DNA of 31,235 nt, from contig NZ_JYJG01000306.1 of the NCBI RefSeq assembly GCF_000955955.1, positions 1 through 31,235 on the forward strand, given 5' to 3'. Positions 21,387 through 29,630 of this stretch are shown here, in pieces. The first letter of the stretch is position 1. Every line of letters begins with the position of its first letter. A program made the translations under genes and the position numbers. The notes under the pieces were generated by a model. It ran no database searches. It was not told where the DNA came from and worked only from the letters and a program-made list of their open reading frames with translations. This DNA comes from Lentzea aerocolonigenes (GTDB lineage Bacteria; Actinomycetota; Actinomycetes; Mycobacteriales; Pseudonocardiaceae).

Positions 21387-21644
21387 ATGGTTCGCATTCC
21401 CCTGACCTCGACTGAGCGGGAGCGCGGCCGGCGGCTCGGTCAGTTGCTGCGGGACGCCCGCGGCGAGGAGAGCATGGTCGAGATCGCGGCGCGCGCCGGG
21501 TTGTCGGCCGAGACCGTGCGCAAGATCGAGACGGGACGTGCTCCCACGCCGTCGTTCTTCACGATCGCCGCGCTGGCGGGTGCGTTGGGCATCTCGCTGG
21601 ACATGATCAACGAGCTGCTGGCGCCGCAGAGCCGCTCGGCCTAG
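21387..21644 (+). CDS. Small XRE-family HTH regulator
   Basis: An 85-aa protein that is almost entirely an XRE/Cro-type helix-turn-helix (ERGRRLGQLLRDARGEESMVEIAARAGLSAETVRKIETGRAPTPSFFTIAALAGALGISLDMINELL). I recall this as a common short, conserved type in actinobacteria; its function is not established. The ATG is eight bases from a TAGAAT box, so the message is probably leaderless. It follows the 164-bp palindrome directly. The stop overlaps the convergent P450 stop by 4 bp. Confidence 0.9.
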   Translation: MVRIPLTSTERERGRRLGQLLRDARGEESMVEIAARAGLSAETVRKIETGRAPTPSFFTIAALAGALGISLDMINELLAPQSRSA

Positions 21645-22822
21645 GACCAGGCGACGGGCAGCGCCAGCGGGCCGCGCATGGCCATGCCGGTCCGCCACTG
21701 CACCTCGTCGGCCAGCCGGAGTCCGGGGAACCGGGTGAGGATCGCCGTCAGCGCGACCTGCAGGTCCATCCGGGCGAGCTGCGCGCCGATGCAGTGGTGC
21801 GGTCCGTGCCCGAACGTCAGGTGCCCCTTGGCGTTGCGCGTGATGTCGAACCGGTCGGGGTCGGTGTACTGGCGCGGGTCGCGGTTGGCGGCGTGCTTGG
21901 CGAGCAGCACGGGTTCACCCGCCTTCACCGTGCCGCCGCTCAGTTCCACGTCCTCCAGCGCGTACCTCGGCAGGATGTCCGAGATCTCCTGCGCCGGAAT
22001 CCACCGCAGCAGCTCCTCCACAGCACCTGGCATCAGCTCTGGGTTCGTCCGCAGCAGCGAGGCCTGCTCGGGGAACTGCAGCAGGGTGTAGACCGAGTTG
22101 GCGATGTGGGCGGCGGTGGAGTCGTAGCCCGCACCGAGCAGCAACACCGTGAGCTGCACCAGTTCTTCCGCGGTGAGCCGGTCGCCATCTTCCTGCGCGA
22201 CCACGAGTGCGCTGATCAGGTCGTCTTCCTGATGCACGCGCCGCTGGCCGGCGAGTCCGGCGAGGTAGTTCGCCAGCTCGCCCAGCTTCGCCAGCTTCTC
22301 CTCGTCGGTCATCGCCGTGATGGACATGAACGCGGCGGCGAGGTCCTGGAAGTGGTCGCGGTCGTCGTACGGCACGCCGAGCAGGTCGCAGACCATCAGT
22401 CCTGGCAACGGAACCGCGTACGCCGTGACGAGATCTGCTGGTGGACCGGCCTTTTCCACGTCGTCGAGCAACTCGGCGGCGAGCCGTTCCGCGTTGGCGC
22501 GCAACTGTTCCACGCGCCGCACGGTGAACGCGTGTGCCAGCAAACGGCGCAGGCGGGTGTGGTCCGGCGGGTCGAGGTCGGTGAGGATCGCGCCCATCCG
22601 CTGCGGGCCCATCCGCGGTGTGTCGCGGATTGCGGCCTGCGCGAGGCTGAACCTGTTGTCGCTCAACGCGATTCGCACGTCGTCGTATCTCGTGAGCAGC
22701 CAGCCTTCCTCACCATGAGGGAGCTGGACACGGGCGAGGGGTTCGTCGTTCTGGAGCCTGCCGTACTCGGGGTCGATCGTGAGTCCGTCCACCGGGCCGA
22801 ACGGGTAGGAACGCACAGACAT
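21641..22822 (-). CDS. Cytochrome P450
   Basis: A soluble bacterial P450, 393 aa. ATG 22822 is selected because GGAGG lies six bases upstream; codons before it are open but unlikely. Signatures are the I-helix LLLGAGYDSTAAH with the acid-threonine/serine pair for oxygen activation, EELLRW (ExxR), and the heme loop FGHGPHHCIGAQLAR with Cys344. HRFSLAQ-type and DPPDHTRLRRLLAHAFTVRRVE regions resemble CYP105/107-like families that oxidise antibiotics or xenobiotics. No ferredoxin gene is adjacent, so electrons come from partners elsewhere. The substrate is unknown. Confidence 0.95.
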   Translation of the reverse strand: MSVRSYPFGPVDGLTIDPEYGRLQNDEPLARVQLPHGEEGWLLTRYDDVRIALSDNRFSLAQAAIRDTPRMGPQRMGAILTDLDPPDHTRLRRLLAHAFTVRRVEQLRANAERLAAELLDDVEKAGPPADLVTAYAVPLPGLMVCDLLGVPYDDRDHFQDLAAAFMSITAMTDEEKLAKLGELANYLAGLAGQRRVHQEDDLISALVVAQEDGDRLTAEELVQLTVLLLGAGYDSTAAHIANSVYTLLQFPEQASLLRTNPELMPGAVEELLRWIPAQEISDILPRYALEDVELSGGTVKAGEPVLLAKHAANRDPRQYTDPDRFDITRNAKGHLTFGHGPHHCIGAQLARMDLQVALTAILTRFPGLRLADEVQWRTGMAMRGPLALPVAWS

Positions 22823-22849
22823 GAGCATCCTCCAGTGTTGCTTCGCGGC

Positions 22850-22863
22850 GGTAAACGCTTTCA
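22850..22863 (-). promoter_or_regulatory. CRE/LacI-type operator
   Basis: Minus strand TGAAAGCGTTTACC matches the LacI/CcpA-family consensus TGWAANCGNTNWCA at 13 of 14 positions. It lies 27 bp before the P450 start and 18 bp upstream of the glycosidase promoter, so it could act on either. Confidence 0.5.
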
Positions 22864-22881
22864 TCCGAGGCTTGCGCGCCC

Positions 22882-22910
22882 TTGACTGGCTTTGAGGGTC
22901 ATCTTAGGCT
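22882..22910 (+). promoter_or_regulatory. Promoter of the glycosidase operon
   Basis: TTGACT (22882-22887), exactly 17 bp, TAGGCT (22905-22910). It is close to the housekeeping consensus, predicts a transcript start near 22917 and leaves a leader of about 54 nt. Confidence 0.7.
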
Positions 22911-22970
22911 GCGCTCGTAGGTACACCTCCGATCTTTGGTCGCAGCCGCCGCGGACCTGAAAGGTGTTCT

Positions 22971-25775
22971 GTGGAGCTGTCGCGGCGCGGACTGTTCAGC
23001 GGGGTGGTGGCTGGGGCGGCGCTCACGGCGCTGCCCGGTGGTGCGAGTGCGGACATCGGTGGTGCCGGGTGCGCGACGAGGATCGACTGGGAGCGGTTCC
23101 TCGGCGAGCAGGACCTGGTCTGGCAGCGTATCCCGCGCGCCTGGTACGAGGGTCCGTTCCTGGGCAACGGTTTCCTGGCCACCGCGGTGTACCGCGAGCC
23201 CGGGGCGAATGCGATCCGGTTCACCGTCGACCACGCCCTGGTGCAGGATCACCGGCCCCAGTTCGGGAACGAGTGGGGAGTGGCGCGGCTGCCGGTCGGG
23301 CGGGTGCTGCTGACGCCGGTCGGCAAGATCACCGGCGTTGATCTCCGGCTCGACCTGTGGAACGCCGAGCTGCGCGGCAAGATCGTCACGGACAGAGGTG
23401 AGCTCGCGGTCCGGTCGTTCGTGCACGCCGAGAAGTCGTTGCTGCATCTGGAAGTACGGCCTTCGAGTGGCGAACGCGACTTCACGCTGGAGTTCCTCGC
23501 GCTCGACGCGATGAGCCCGCGGATCATCCGCGAGCCGCCGCCCGCGACGTTCCCGCCCAACCCGAAGCCGGTGACGCGCACCGAGAACGGGCTCACGCTC
23601 GTCACCCAGGAGATGGTCGCGGGCGGCCAGACGGCGACGGCGTACCGGATCAGGAAGCAGGGCCGTGCGGAACTGCTGCTGTCGGTCGCGCACTCGTTCC
23701 CCGACCGCACGGCCGAGGCGACGGCGAGGGACGCGGTCGCGAAGGCGTCGATCCCCGAGATGCTGCGCTACCGGCACCAGCAGTGGTGGCATCGCTTCTA
23801 CCGAAAGAGCTTCGTGTCCGTGCCGGACGCGTTGATGCAGAGCTTCTACTGGATCCAGCTGTACAAGCTCGCGTCCGGCGCCCGCGCGGAAGCCCCGATC
23901 ATGCCCACGACCGGCCCGTGGCTGGAACCGACGCCGTGGCCGTCGGTGTGGTTCAACCTCAACGCCCAGCTGGAGTACTGGGCCGTGCTCGCGTCGAACC
24001 ACCTCGAACTCGATCCGATACCGCGCACGATCTCGCAGAACCAGCAGATCCTGATCGACGCGTTGCGGCCCGAGTTCCGCGCCGACTCGATGGGGCTGCG
24101 GCGCAGCACCGATCCGACGTTCCAGGACGCGGGCTTCGTCGGCTCGCCGCTGCACCCCTCGCCGGACCCGGAGATCGGCAACCTGCCTTGGTTGCTGCAC
24201 AACGCGTGGCTCAGCTACCGGCACACGATGGACGAGCGGATCCTGCGCGACACGGTCTTCCCGGTGCTGCGCCGATCCACCAACTACTACCTGCACTTCC
24301 TGCGCAAGGGCAACGACGGCAAGCTGCACCTGCTGCCGACCTACTCGCCCGAGTACGGCGTCGCGCCGGACTGCAACTTCGACCTGGCCCTGTTGCGCTG
24401 GTCGTGCCGGACTCTCCTCGAGTCAGCGAAGATCTTGAAGATCGACGACCCGCTGACGGTGAAGTGGCAGGAGGTGCTGGACCAGCTCGTCGAGTACCCG
24501 GTCGACGCGGGCGGGTTCATGATCGGTGCCGGGGTTCCGTTCGCCAAGTCGCACCGGCACTACTCGCACATGCTCGCGGTCTACCCGCTGCACGAGGTCA
24601 CCTGGGAGCAGCCGGAACGCCGCGACCTCATCGAACGCTCGCTGAAGCACTGGCTGAGCTTCGAGGGTTCGTTGCGCGGCTTCACCTTCACCGGTGCGGC
24701 CTCGATCGCCGCCCAGATGACCCGCGGCGACGAGGCGCTGAAGTACCTGCGCGAGTTCGTCGCCCGGTTCGCCCAGCCCAACACGATGTACTTCGAGGCA
24801 GGTCCGGTGATCGAGACGCCTCTGTCGGCAGCCAAGTCGTTGCAGGACATGCTGATCCAGAGCTGGGGCGGGCTGATCCGGATCTTCCCGGCGGTGCCCG
24901 CGGTGTGGCAGGACGTGACGATCCACGACACCCGGACCGAGGGCGCGTTCCTGGTCAGCGCGGTGCGGCGCGGTGGCAGGACGCGGTTCGTGCGCGTGCA
25001 CAGCGAAGCCGGCCAGCCGTGCCGCATCCGGACGGGCATCGAGGGACGCATCGAGGTGCGCGGCTGTTCCCGGTGGAGCGTCCGTGACGGCGTGGTGGAG
25101 CTGGAGCTTCGTCGTGGCCAGGAAGCGTTGATCCACGCTCGTGGCGAGCGTGACTTCACCATCGCGCCTGTGCGGGTGACTGAACCGGGCAGGCGCTGGG
25201 GATTGCCCGCGTTGCCGCCCGGTGGCAGCGCGGTGCCGGTGGACATCAGCGCGGCGTTCGACAACGACGGGCTGTCCAACGAGTTCACCAGCCGTGACGG
25301 CGATTTCGACGGTTCCGGCAACACCTATCCGGCCGCGCAGTTGCCGCAGACCGGCTCGGTGACTGACGACAGCATCCTGTTCGAGTTCCACAACGGTGAC
25401 GAGGCGAGCAGGAACAACGTCATCGCTGCCGGGCAGGCGCTGGCTGTTCCTGCCGGGAAGTACGTGAAGCTGCACCTGCTCGCGGCCGCCGACACCAACA
25501 ACGTCGAGGCGGACGGCGCGCTCGGGTACGCCGACGGCGCGGTTCCCGCCCGGTTCCGGGTCACCGCGTGGCAGCAGCGGCCGCAGTTCGGTGAGTCGGA
25601 ACCCGTTGCCACGACGTTGATGCACACGCCGGCCGGCCCGGTGCAGAAGCAGGTGTCGATCTTCCACCAGACGATCGAACTGGACGCCACGAAGGAACTC
25701 TCCGCCGTCACCTTGCCCAGGACGAGCGGGCCGCGCCTGCACGTCTTCGCGATCACCCTGGAGAAGCCGAAGTGA
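22971..25775 (+). CDS. Secreted GH95-like glycoside hydrolase (alpha-L-fucosidase type)
   Basis: A 934-aa exported glycosidase. The GTG start has AAGG six bases upstream. The N-terminus is a Tat signal (SRRGLFSGVVAGAALTALPGGASA). An N-terminal beta-sandwich domain (about 40-270, WYEGPFLGNGFLATAVYREPG) leads to an (alpha/alpha)6 barrel. HRHYSHMLAVYPLHE is the GH95-type motif, and FTGAASIAAQM occupies the expected position of the following helix. GH95 enzymes remove terminal alpha-L-fucose or alpha-L-galactose; the exact specificity is not determined. Residues from about 755 (VPVDISAAFDNDGLSNEFTSRDGDFDGSGNTYPA) form an extra C-terminal beta domain common in actinobacterial glycosidases. It overlaps the next gene by 4 bp, so the two enzymes are made together. 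Confidence 0.82.
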   Translation: MELSRRGLFSGVVAGAALTALPGGASADIGGAGCATRIDWERFLGEQDLVWQRIPRAWYEGPFLGNGFLATAVYREPGANAIRFTVDHALVQDHRPQFGNEWGVARLPVGRVLLTPVGKITGVDLRLDLWNAELRGKIVTDRGELAVRSFVHAEKSLLHLEVRPSSGERDFTLEFLALDAMSPRIIREPPPATFPPNPKPVTRTENGLTLVTQEMVAGGQTATAYRIRKQGRAELLLSVAHSFPDRTAEATARDAVAKASIPEMLRYRHQQWWHRFYRKSFVSVPDALMQSFYWIQLYKLASGARAEAPIMPTTGPWLEPTPWPSVWFNLNAQLEYWAVLASNHLELDPIPRTISQNQQILIDALRPEFRADSMGLRRSTDPTFQDAGFVGSPLHPSPDPEIGNLPWLLHNAWLSYRHTMDERILRDTVFPVLRRSTNYYLHFLRKGNDGKLHLLPTYSPEYGVAPDCNFDLALLRWSCRTLLESAKILKIDDPLTVKWQEVLDQLVEYPVDAGGFMIGAGVPFAKSHRHYSHMLAVYPLHEVTWEQPERRDLIERSLKHWLSFEGSLRGFTFTGAASIAAQMTRGDEALKYLREFVARFAQPNTMYFEAGPVIETPLSAAKSLQDMLIQSWGGLIRIFPAVPAVWQDVTIHDTRTEGAFLVSAVRRGGRTRFVRVHSEAGQPCRIRTGIEGRIEVRGCSRWSVRDGVVELELRRGQEALIHARGERDFTIAPVRVTEPGRRWGLPALPPGGSAVPVDISAAFDNDGLSNEFTSRDGDFDGSGNTYPAAQLPQTGSVTDDSILFEFHNGDEASRNNVIAAGQALAVPAGKYVKLHLLAAADTNNVEADGALGYADGAVPARFRVTAWQQRPQFGESEPVATTLMHTPAGPVQKQVSIFHQTIELDATKELSAVTLPRTSGPRLHVFAITLEKPK

Positions 25776-27766
25776 GAGCTCTGCTCACCGCGCTGGCGCT
25801 CGTCGCAGCGTCCGTCGCCGTACCCACGTCACCCCCTGCTGTCGCGGCGGATCCCACGCTCGCGCTGACGCCGCCGATGGGGTTCAACAACTGGAACACC
25901 ACCGGCTGCGACATCAACGAGCAGATGATCCGCGACATGGCGGACATCTTCGTGTCCAAGGGTTTGAAGGACGCGGGCTACCAGTACGTGAACGTCGACG
26001 ACTGCTGGGCGGACCTCACGCGTGATCCCGAGACCGGGCGGCTGCGCAACCACCCGACGCGGTTCCCCAGCGGCATGAAGGCTTTGGCCGACTACATCCA
26101 CGCGCGCGGCCTGAAGTTCGGCATCTACACCAGCGCGGGCACGCAGACCTGCGCGAAGACGATGCCTGGCGCTCTGGACCACGAGGAGCTCGACGCGCAG
26201 ACGTTCGCGGACTGGGGCGTCGACTACCTGAAGTACGACAACTGCAACAACGAGGGCCGTCCCGCGCTGGAGCGCTACACGAAGATGCGTGATGCGCTGA
26301 AGAAGACCGGGCGCCCGATCGTCTACTCGATCTGCGAGTGGGGCCAGAACAAGCCGTGGGAGTGGGGCAAGGACGTCGGGAACCTGTGGCGCACCACCGG
26401 TGACATCAACGACACCTGGTCCAAGACCGTCGAGATCCTGAAGCTCAACGCGCCGCTCGACGCCTATGCCGGTCCTGGGCACTGGAACGACCCGGACATG
26501 CTGGAGGTCGGCAACGGGCAGCAGTCGACCGTTGAGTACCAGAGCCACTTCGCGCTGTGGTCGATCATGACGGCGCCGCTGCTGATCGGGGCGGACCTGC
26601 GCAAGGTGTCGGCCGAGCACTTCGACATCCTGCGCAACAAGGAGATCATCGCGATCAACCAGGACAGGCTCGGCGTCCAGGGCAAGGTGATCAGGCAGGA
26701 GAACGGGCAGTGGGTGTTCGTGAAGCCGCTGGCCAACGGGGACAAGGCTGTCGCGCTGTTCAACGAGTCCGAGGTGAACGCGACGATCTCGACCTCCGCA
26801 CGCGATCTCGGGTTGCCGCGGAGCGTTGGCTACACCGTGCGGGATCTGTGGCAGCACAAGAACTTCCAGTCGGCCGGCAAGATCTCGGCCGCGTTGCCGC
26901 CGCACGGCACGGCGATCTTCCGGGTGAAGGCGTCGCAGGACTGGTACCGGCATGAGCCCGCGATCGACACCTCGTTGGACATCGCGCCTCAGATCCCGGG
27001 GATTCCCTCGACGATCACGCCTGCCGGTGAGCCTTTCGTGGCAACGGTTTCCGCGACCAACCAGGCGCCGATCCCGGTGCTGAACGCTGCTACTTCGTTC
27101 GTCGCGCCTGCCGGGTGGAAGGTGGAGAAGCTCTCTTCCGAGCGGGCTCCTGTGCTGTTGACGTCGCAGTCGGTGCAGAGCAAGTGGAAGGTGACGCCAC
27201 CTGCTGGGGTGGTGCCGGGTTCGCATGTCCTGAACGGCTCGCTGGGCGTCACGTGGGTCGGGCACGGCAAGCTGACGCGCCCGGTGAACTCATCGGTGCT
27301 GGTGCCGGTCGCGCCACCGTCCGGGGCTTCTTTGTGGGCCAGTGACGTCAAGTTCACGACCGAACGCAGTGGTTATGGGCCGGTGGAACGTGATCGGTCC
27401 AACGGCGGCTTCGTCGGCGGCGACGGCAAGACGTTGACCATCAACGGAAAGACCTACGAGAAGGGGCTCGGCGCACATGCCAACGCCGAGCTGATTCTGT
27501 ACGTGGGTGGCCGCTGCAGCTCGTTCACGTCCGACGTCGGCATCGACGACGAACGGGACGTGAACAAGCTCGGCTCGGCGATCTTCGAGGTGTGGGCGGA
27601 CGGGGTGAAGGTCGCCTCCAGCGGCCTGCGCACCTGGCAGGACGACGCCATCTCGCTGTCGGGTTCTTTGGTGGGCGCCAAGTTCCTGCGGCTCGTGGTC
27701 AACGACAGCGGTGACGGCGTCAGGTTCGATCGTGGAGATTTCGCCGGCGCAAAGCTGACCTGCTGA
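25772..27766 (+). CDS. Secreted GH27 alpha-galactosidase with NEW3 and NPCBM domains
   Basis: A 664-aa exported enzyme with a Sec signal (about 1-26, cleavage near AVAADP). The GTG start overlaps the previous stop (GTGA). The GH27 barrel follows: PPMGFNNWNTTGCDI, YVNVDDCW, nucleophile D156 in YLKYDNCNN and acid/base D211 in RTTGDINDTW. DLWQHKNF begins the C-terminal antiparallel domain. A NEW3-type beta-sandwich lies around 400-510. The last 140 residues, with GLGAHANAELILYVGGRCSSFTSDVGIDDE, are an NPCBM carbohydrate-binding domain. It cleaves terminal alpha-galactose (or beta-L-arabinopyranose in some members) from plant polysaccharides outside the cell. Its 3' end overlaps the convergent permease gene by 47 bp. 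Confidence 0.94.
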   Translation: MRALLTALALVAASVAVPTSPPAVAADPTLALTPPMGFNNWNTTGCDINEQMIRDMADIFVSKGLKDAGYQYVNVDDCWADLTRDPETGRLRNHPTRFPSGMKALADYIHARGLKFGIYTSAGTQTCAKTMPGALDHEELDAQTFADWGVDYLKYDNCNNEGRPALERYTKMRDALKKTGRPIVYSICEWGQNKPWEWGKDVGNLWRTTGDINDTWSKTVEILKLNAPLDAYAGPGHWNDPDMLEVGNGQQSTVEYQSHFALWSIMTAPLLIGADLRKVSAEHFDILRNKEIIAINQDRLGVQGKVIRQENGQWVFVKPLANGDKAVALFNESEVNATISTSARDLGLPRSVGYTVRDLWQHKNFQSAGKISAALPPHGTAIFRVKASQDWYRHEPAIDTSLDIAPQIPGIPSTITPAGEPFVATVSATNQAPIPVLNAATSFVAPAGWKVEKLSSERAPVLLTSQSVQSKWKVTPPAGVVPGSHVLNGSLGVTWVGHGKLTRPVNSSVLVPVAPPSGASLWASDVKFTTERSGYGPVERDRSNGGFVGGDGKTLTINGKTYEKGLGAHANAELILYVGGRCSSFTSDVGIDDERDVNKLGSAIFEVWADGVKVASSGLRTWQDDAISLSGSLVGAKFLRLVVNDSGDGVRFDRGDFAGAKLTC

Positions 27767-29096
27767 GCGCGATCGCGGCGATGACGGCGACGAGCACGCC
27801 CGTGGAGAGGATCTGGCCGCGGGCCTGCTCGTCGTTCAGCATCAGGACGATGATCGCGGCGATGCCGGCGAGCGCCAGCCAGGACAGGTACGGGTAGCCC
27901 CACATCGGGACGGCTGGGTTGTCCATCGTCCTGCGCAGGCGGATCTGGGAGATCGCGATGAACGCCCAGACGACCAGGAGTGCGGAGCCGACGGCGTTGA
28001 GCAGCAGCAGGAACACCGTGTCCGGCCACAGGTAGTTCAGGATGACTGAGAAGAAACCGAAAGCGACTGACGCCAGGACGGCGTTCCTCGGGACGCCGTT
28101 CTTCCTGTCCAGCATCGCTTTCGGGGCCTCGCCGCGTTCGGCGAGCGAGCAGAGCATGCGGGCGGCGCCGTAGAGGGTGGCGTTGATGGCGCTCAGCAGC
28201 GCCACGAAGATGACGACGTTCATGATCTGGGCGGCGGCCGGGATGCCGAGCTTGTTGAGCACGGCCGCGTACGGGCTGGCGCCGACCTCGGAGTCGTTGT
28301 ACGGCAACAGGGTCACGACGACCGCCATGGAACCCAGGTAGAAGACGAGCAGCCTCGTGATCGAGGTGCGCACGGCCTTCTTGATGGCGTGCTCGGGGTC
28401 TTCGGCGTCGGCTGCGGCGATGGTGACGACCTCCAGGCCGCCGAACGCGAACACCACGGCCATGAACCCCGCGATGACGCCACCCCAGCCGTGGGGGATG
28501 AAGTCGTGCAGGTTGCTGAGGCCTGGGGAGCCGACGTTCGGGAGCAGGCCGGCGATCGCCAGCGCGCCGAGAGCGAGGAAGAGCACGATCGCGGCGATTT
28601 TGAGGCCCGCGAACCAGAACTCGAACTCGCCGAAGTTGCGGACGTTGGTCAGGTTGACCGCGGTGAGGGCCGACATGAAGACCAGGACCCAGGCCCACTG
28701 CGGGACGGCGGGGACCCAGCCGGCTGCGATCTTGGCGGCGCCGGTGGCTTCCACGGCCAGCACGACTCCCACTGTTCCCCAGTAGCACCAGCCGACGGTG
28801 AATCCAGCCCACGGTCCGATCGCCTTTTCGGCGTGGACGGAGAAGGCGCCACCGCTGGGATGTTCCGCGGCCATTTCGCCGAGCATTCGCATGATCAGCA
28901 GCGCCAGAAATCCGGCCAGGCCGAATGAGATGAGCACGGCCGGTCCTGCCACTGCTATGCCGGCGCCTGTGCCCACGAAGAGACCGGCGCCGATGACGCC
29001 GCCCAGCGCGATCATGGTCACATGGCGTTCTTGCAGGTGAGTCACGCTCTCCAGCCCCGTTCGAGTGTGCCGATGGCGGCCCGATAGTGAGTTCAT
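27720..29096 (-). CDS. APC superfamily amino acid permease
   Basis: A 458-aa, 12-helix inner-membrane transporter of the amino acid-polyamine-organocation superfamily, AAT/GABA-permease type. The N-terminus HLQERHVTMIALGGVIGAGLFVGTG carries the consensus substrate-binding glycine-rich break in TM1. AAEHPSGGAFSVHAEKAIGPWAGFTVGW after TM2 and FAFGGLEVVTIAAADAEDPEHAIKKAV in TM6 to loop are family signatures. The substrate cannot be read from sequence. The ATG at 29096 lacks a clear RBS. TTGATT-N18-CATGAT on the minus strand (about 29140-29111) is a possible promoter, leaving a short leader. It overlaps the GH27 gene convergently by 47 bp. Confidence 0.94.
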   Translation of the reverse strand: MNSLSGRHRHTRTGLESVTHLQERHVTMIALGGVIGAGLFVGTGAGIAVAGPAVLISFGLAGFLALLIMRMLGEMAAEHPSGGAFSVHAEKAIGPWAGFTVGWCYWGTVGVVLAVEATGAAKIAAGWVPAVPQWAWVLVFMSALTAVNLTNVRNFGEFEFWFAGLKIAAIVLFLALGALAIAGLLPNVGSPGLSNLHDFIPHGWGGVIAGFMAVVFAFGGLEVVTIAAADAEDPEHAIKKAVRTSITRLLVFYLGSMAVVVTLLPYNDSEVGASPYAAVLNKLGIPAAAQIMNVVIFVALLSAINATLYGAARMLCSLAERGEAPKAMLDRKNGVPRNAVLASVAFGFFSVILNYLWPDTVFLLLLNAVGSALLVVWAFIAISQIRLRRTMDNPAVPMWGYPYLSWLALAGIAAIIVLMLNDEQARGQILSTGVLVAVIAAIALSRSALRRRNLHDRT

Positions 29097-29157
29097 GGCG
29101 GCGGAGAGTCAAATCATGTGATCGGAGTTACATCTCAATCAAGTGAGGTCGAGGACG

Positions 29158-29628
29158 ATGAACTCGCCCAAGGGAGTATTACCGCAACTCGACACGTTTT
29201 CCAGCGCGCTCGAGCGTTACTCGGACTGGGGATGGCTGGTGTTGCGGTCGGAGAACCGGCTGTTGCTGACCACCGATCACGCCGTGTCCGCGGTGGAGCT
29301 CGCGGCTGGGATCGGCGGGGAGGTGCAGCACTACCTGTCCGTCAGGATGCTGGGTGGGCCCGTGGTGGTGCTGCCCGGGGCTCCTGGGCGGTGGTTGATC
29401 CTCACCTCGTCCGCCGACGAGGCCTCGCAGGTGAACCTGATCCGCTTGCGGGCTCGGGGAGCGTTGACCCATCGGCTGGGGACGCTGGTGCCGTTGCCGC
29501 CTTCGCGGATCGATCGTGGCGGGGTGGGGTGGCTTGGCGACGTTCCGGCGGAGAAGCCGTTCCTGCCGCCGTTCTCCGCTGTGGTGGCGGCTCTTCGTGC
29601 GGTGACGGAGACCGCCGGGCTGCGGTGA
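29158..29628 (+). CDS. Small prim-pol N-terminal-like protein
   Basis: A 156-aa soluble protein from ATG 29158 (a GTG at 29143 is also in frame; the RBS is GAGG-like in either case). The stretch GGPVVVLPGAPGRWLILTSSADEASQVNLIRLRARGALTHRLGTLVPLPPSRIDRGGVGWL resembles the bifunctional DNA primase/polymerase N-terminal-like small proteins common in actinobacteria. I do not see a clear catalytic DxD motif, so it may be non-catalytic. It lies divergent from the permease and converges with the lectin gene, whose stop is 2 bp away. Function unknown. Confidence 0.55.
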   Translation: MNSPKGVLPQLDTFSSALERYSDWGWLVLRSENRLLLTTDHAVSAVELAAGIGGEVQHYLSVRMLGGPVVVLPGAPGRWLILTSSADEASQVNLIRLRARGALTHRLGTLVPLPPSRIDRGGVGWLGDVPAEKPFLPPFSAVVAALRAVTETAGLR

Positions 29629-29630
29629 GC

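Noticed and set aside
21101..21415. Several short frames across the palindrome
   Set aside because: They arise from the inverted repeat on both strands, differ only by frame, and lack coding bias.
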